From assembly GCF_021462225.1 (NCBI RefSeq), contig NC_061805.1:48897360-48961359 (forward strand): DNA of 64,000 bases, in the 5' to 3' direction. The notes under the pieces are model-generated. The model was not told where the DNA came from, searched no databases, and saw only the letters and a list, made by a program, of their open reading frames with translations. The DNA is from Girardinichthys multiradiatus. Lineage: Eukaryota > Chordata > Actinopteri > Cyprinodontiformes > Goodeidae. Within the stretch, counting starts at the first letter, position 1. The number at the start of each line of letters is the position of its first letter. Of the stretch, positions 63,331 to 64,000 are shown in pieces. A program made the position numbers and the translations under genes.

Positions 63331-63871
63331 TGGGTGGATGTATTTAAAAAAATAAAAATACGAAGAAAGAATATTAGATGTCATGATCCCTGGCTGTTTT
63401 TGGTTTTTATTTGTGTTTGTTTTCTGATCATTCCTGAGTTCTTTAGTATTGTTTTTTAATTATCTTTGTGTTTAGCTTCTTACTTGTTCCTGTGTTCTGA
63501 CTGAACATTTTAGTGCATTTTCTAGTGTTAGATTAGTTGGCCATTAAAACACAAAAACACCAACCATGACACATTAGTTTATTGAAGTTCCTGCCTGTAT
63601 AGTGTTGGTTGTATTGTACTGTATATGTGTGCTTTTCACATTATTGAATGTCAACAACCAAACGGAGCAGAGTTTGTGTTCAGCGTCAAACATAGACTGC
63701 AACGCCACCCTGACAGGTTTAAACCCTTGCTGTGACAAACTTTACAAAACTCAGAAGGTTTGTGGGACATTTCCTTGTCCCTGAGAACTGAGATAATTGG
63801 ATGTTGCTATGAGCTCTTATCATAGAGCTGGCAGATTTAAACTAACTTCTAGGTCAATGCTTTAAATCAAA
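63331..63871. other. intronic sequence, nothing recognised
   Basis: No motif supported. Confidence 0.5.
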
Positions 63872-64000
63872 GGCAAGTCAAGTTTATTTCTATAGCACCA
63901 TTTATACAGAAGGGAATCCAAAGAGCTTTACAGGACGTCAAGGGAAAGTTAGAAAAAAAAAGAAGCATAAAAAGCATTGCATACAAGACATAAATATGTT
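63872..64000. repeat. dispersed fish repeat, cut by window end
   Basis: 'caagtcaagtttatttctat' with 'aaagagctttacaggacgtc' is a short repeat very common in teleost genomes. Confidence 0.5.

Overview
The window looks like a piece of a teleost fish nuclear genome. It carries one large multi-exon host gene with GT-AG introns, embedded in a typical fish mixture of Tc1/mariner transposons, L2/CR1-like and RTE-like LINEs, a DIRS retrotransposon, a hAT element, an endogenous retrovirus and microsatellites. Nothing bacterial, no CRISPR array and no operon was seen. The species cannot be named from the sequence alone.

Host gene. On the minus strand I could place 17 exons of a FRAS1/FREM-family extracellular matrix gene, most likely fras1, between 60137 (upstream) and 7666 (downstream). 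The exon phases join perfectly: 2577 nt, 859 codons, no stop. They encode about seven consecutive CSPG (NG2-like) repeats from the middle of the protein. Both gene ends lie outside the window. The exons from 45 kb to 60 kb and from 24 kb to 31 kb are closely spaced, while the last intron (7791-24294) is 16.5 kb and filled with transposons.

Transposons, left to right. 1-860: retroelement and Tc1 relics. 862-6155: a nearly intact DIRS element (gag-like ORF1, RT-RNase H with one nonsense codon, intact tyrosine recombinase, inverted termini). 7290-7640: Tc1 relic. 7943-9607: 5'-truncated LINE. 9830-10985: two further LINE relics. 11362-11606: long ATCT microsatellite. 13701-21830: a small hAT element split by a 7.6 kb endogenous retrovirus with two LTRs. 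22830-24060: Tc1 relic. 29583-31050: Tc1 relic. 33099-35875: a DD36E-type Tc1 element split by an intact 1610-bp DD34E Tc1 element. 37799-39435: DD38E-type Tc1 pseudocopy. 39955-43869: almost complete LINE. 44165-51480: LINE and Tc1 relics among exons. 55955-57564: second 1610-bp copy of the DD34E Tc1 element, inactivated. 58077-61005: LINE, Tc1 and RTE relics. 63190-64000: Tc1 end and a dispersed fish repeat.

The only gene under evident selection is the matrix gene. The intact 334-residue Tc1 transposase and the DIRS recombinase are mobile-element genes. No wholly new system was recognised. The most informative structures are the two nested insertions, the equal-length twin Tc1 copies, and the near-intact DIRS element.
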